Source: Pseudomonas sp. PB101 (GTDB taxonomy: Bacteria > Pseudomonadota > Gammaproteobacteria > Pseudomonadales > Pseudomonadaceae). Taken from it: a stretch of DNA of 51,069 nucleotides. The notes under the pieces are model-generated. The model saw only the letters and a program-made list of their open reading frames with translations. It had not been told where the DNA came from and ran no database searches. The position numbers were made by a program, and so were the translations under genes. This document shows, one piece after another, positions 49,809 through 51,069 of the stretch (its first letter is position 1; every line of letters begins with the position of its first letter). The stretch lies in assembly GCF_009764265.1 (NCBI RefSeq), contig NZ_RWIR01000058.1, positions 1-51,069 on the forward strand, read 5' to 3'.

Positions 49809-50696
49809 TCAATCTGCCGCTACAGCGGGCCTGGCGGCAGCGCCCATGGTCATGGTTGCACCGACAGAAGCCAGAATGATGCACATGATTGCCATCCACT
49901 GCGACAGCGAGAGGTATTCATGCAGGAACAGCAAGCCCGATAGCGCACCGATCGCCGGTTCGATGCTCATCAGCGTGCCGAAGGTTCTGGCAGGCATGCG
50001 GGTCAGGGCGACCATCTCCAGGGTGTAGGGGAGGGCGGTGGACAGGACGGCGACGCCCAGGGCAATTGGGATCAGGGAAGGGGTCAGCAGAGCGGAGCCG
50101 GCATGGACGATACCGATCGGGGCTACGAAGAGCGCGGCGATCATGACTCCCAGTGCGGCGGTTTGCACGCCATTGTCGGCCCCGGCCTTTTGCCCGAACA
50201 GAATGTACAGAGCCCAGCAGACCCCGGCGCCCAAGGCATAACCGGCACCTACCAGATCGATTCCTGCGCTGGCTTCTCCAGTCGGTATCAATAACAGCAG
50301 GCCGACGGCAGCCAGGGCGATCCACAAAAAATCGATAGCGCGGCGCGAGGCATAGATCGCCACGGCCAATGGGCCGGTGAACTCGAGGGCCACCGCGATG
50401 CCCAGCGGAACGGTTTGCAGTGACATATAGAAGAGGAAGTTCATGCCGCCCAGCGCCATGCCGTAGACGATGACGGTGCGCAGGGACCTTGCGGTGAGTT
50501 TTGCCCGCCATGGACGCAGGATCAGCATCATGATCACGCTGGCGAAAATCAGGCGTAGTGTCGTCGTTCCCTGAGGGCCGACAACGGAGAACATGCTTTT
50601 GGCCAGGGAGGCACCGGACTGGATCGAGGCCATGGCGATGAGCAGCAGCCCAACCGAGAACAGGGTAGAAGCCAGGCTGCGAGGCTGATCATTCAT
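49809..50696 (-). CDS. rhtA: EamA-family exporter, RhtA type (threonine/homoserine)
   Basis: A 295-residue membrane protein with about ten hydrophobic segments in two EamA halves. It closely follows E. coli RhtA in key blocks: MASIQSGASLAKSMF, MALGGMNFLFYMSLQTVPLG, AVALEFTGPLAVA and ALTRMPARTFGTLMS. It probably exports threonine, homoserine or related compounds. ATG at 50696 yields MNDQPRS. Ribosome site is weak. Upstream lies the divergent rRNA-type promoter region. Confidence 0.88.
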   Translation of the reverse strand: MNDQPRSLASTLFSVGLLLIAMASIQSGASLAKSMFSVVGPQGTTTLRLIFASVIMMLILRPWRAKLTARSLRTVIVYGMALGGMNFLFYMSLQTVPLGIAVALEFTGPLAVAIYASRRAIDFLWIALAAVGLLLLIPTGEASAGIDLVGAGYALGAGVCWALYILFGQKAGADNGVQTAALGVMIAALFVAPIGIVHAGSALLTPSLIPIALGVAVLSTALPYTLEMVALTRMPARTFGTLMSIEPAIGALSGLLFLHEYLSLSQWMAIMCIILASVGATMTMGAAARPAVAAD

Positions 50697-50831
50697 TACG
50701 TGGCATCGTCCGAAAAATAGGAATCAAGGGTGTTTCTATGTGTGTTGGGCAATATACTGCGCATTCACTGCGGGCGCGTCTATATATAAGCAGTGTTTTT
50801 GCACATATCTTTGGAAAACCGGAATCAGTGC

Positions 50832-50859
50832 TTGACGGCAGATTCTGGAGGCCTATAAT
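50832..50859 (+). promoter_or_regulatory. rRNA-type promoter P1
   Basis: -35 TTGACG at 50832-50837 and -10 TATAAT at 50854-50859 with a 16-bp spacer, followed by a GC-rich discriminator (TCGCCCC). Near-consensus sigma-70 promoter pointing to the right edge. Confidence 0.8.
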
Positions 50860-50976
50860 TCGCCCCACTTCCGGCGCAGTCGAAACGGAAAACTCCTTGG
50901 TAAACAATGAGTTACGCAGTTTTCGATAGCAGGTGCTTCAGTTCATCGAAGCCAAAAGGAAGTTGAAAAAGAGGTG

Positions 50977-51004
50977 TTGACAGCAGCGTGTAACGCTGTA
51001 GAAT
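50977..51004 (+). promoter_or_regulatory. rRNA-type promoter P2
   Basis: -35 TTGACA at 50977-50982 and -10 TAGAAT at 50999-51004 with a 16-bp spacer, followed by a GC-rich discriminator (TCGCCTCCCGC), typical of stringently controlled stable-RNA promoters. It reads rightward, 145 bp after P1. Confidence 0.82.
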
Positions 51005-51069
51005 TCGCCTCCCGCTGATGAGAGATCTGAAGCGCAAGTGGTTGAAGTTGTTAAGGATTCCTTGAAAAC

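Larger units (their letters stand above)
50697..51069 (+). promoter_or_regulatory. Upstream region and leader of an rRNA operon
   Basis: No coding gene is supported here. Two strong promoters in tandem are listed separately. The last stretch (from about 51005) reads like the conserved leader of Pseudomonas rRNA operons, with GAAGCGCAAGTGGTTGAAG at 51030-51048 and CTTGAAAAC at the end. A 16S rRNA gene is expected a few hundred bases beyond the right edge. The first 100 bp also hold the control region of the rhtA-like gene. Confidence 0.75.

Noticed and set aside
50738..50929. Small plus-strand frame in the right-end intergenic region
   Set aside because: It runs through the first rRNA-type promoter and has no coding features.

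Overview
The window is chromosomal DNA of a fluorescent pseudomonad, most likely of the P. fluorescens group. The evidence is high GC with Pseudomonas codon usage, the complete 5' half of an acyclic-terpene (atu) catabolic cluster, a pyoverdine locus carrying PvdS-type promoters, and several paired inverted REP elements (REPINs) of the kind scattered through these genomes. Names are assigned by recognising protein families and gene order; no database search was possible.

Layout. (1) 1-7150: atuA-B-C-D-E on the minus strand, reading toward the left edge, diverge from the TetR repressor atuR. Two mirrored copies of a 17-18 bp operator lie between atuA and atuR. A geranyl-CoA carboxylase alpha subunit (atuF) is not in view and may lie left of the window. 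(2) 7244-23196: a periplasmic solute-binding protein, then a pyoverdine block: a PvdY-type N-acetyltransferase, the iron-starvation sigma factor pvdS behind a Fur box, and the 13-kb NRPS gene pvdL that starts every pyoverdine peptide. (3) 23402-30823: an alpha/beta hydrolase, then a disulfide/copper block of dsbG, a TlpA-like membrane thioredoxin and dsbD on the minus strand, facing the two-component genes dsbR-dsbS. A four-repeat hemopexin-like gene sits in the dsbD/dsbR divergent region. (4) 31007-39017: pvdH and an MbtH-like gene, each with a perfect TAAAT-N16-CGT PvdS promoter, then a bidirectional terminator. The convergent eight-gene fpvGHJKCDEF operon follows; it reduces and removes iron from ferripyoverdine in the periplasm. 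fpvD carries a REPIN inside its 5' coding end. (5) 39322-50696: ordinary accessory and housekeeping genes: a fluoroacetate-dehalogenase-like hydrolase, a VOC protein, two small lipoproteins, a LysE exporter, a cysteine desulfurase, a Xaa-Pro aminopeptidase, a LysR regulator, a quinone oxidoreductase, a TetR/SDR/isomerase group and an RhtA-type exporter. (6) 50697-51069: tandem strong promoters and leader sequence that resemble the start of a Pseudomonas rRNA operon. The 16S gene itself would lie beyond the right edge.

How the genes work together. Low iron relieves Fur at pvdS. PvdS then reads the promoters before pvdY, pvdL, pvdH and the MbtH-like gene. PvdH makes diaminobutyrate, PvdL builds the acyl-Glu-Tyr-Dab start of the peptide with MbtH-type help, PvdY probably acylates hydroxyornithine, and FpvG-FpvF recover the iron. 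The embedded dsb/dsbRS block is a separate envelope thiol-redox and copper module.

The observations most worth following up are the REPIN translated in frame within FpvD, the hemopexin-like gene inserted into the dsb locus, a PvdS promoter that overlaps the pvdH stop codon, and candidate DsbR sites on both sides of the inserted gene.
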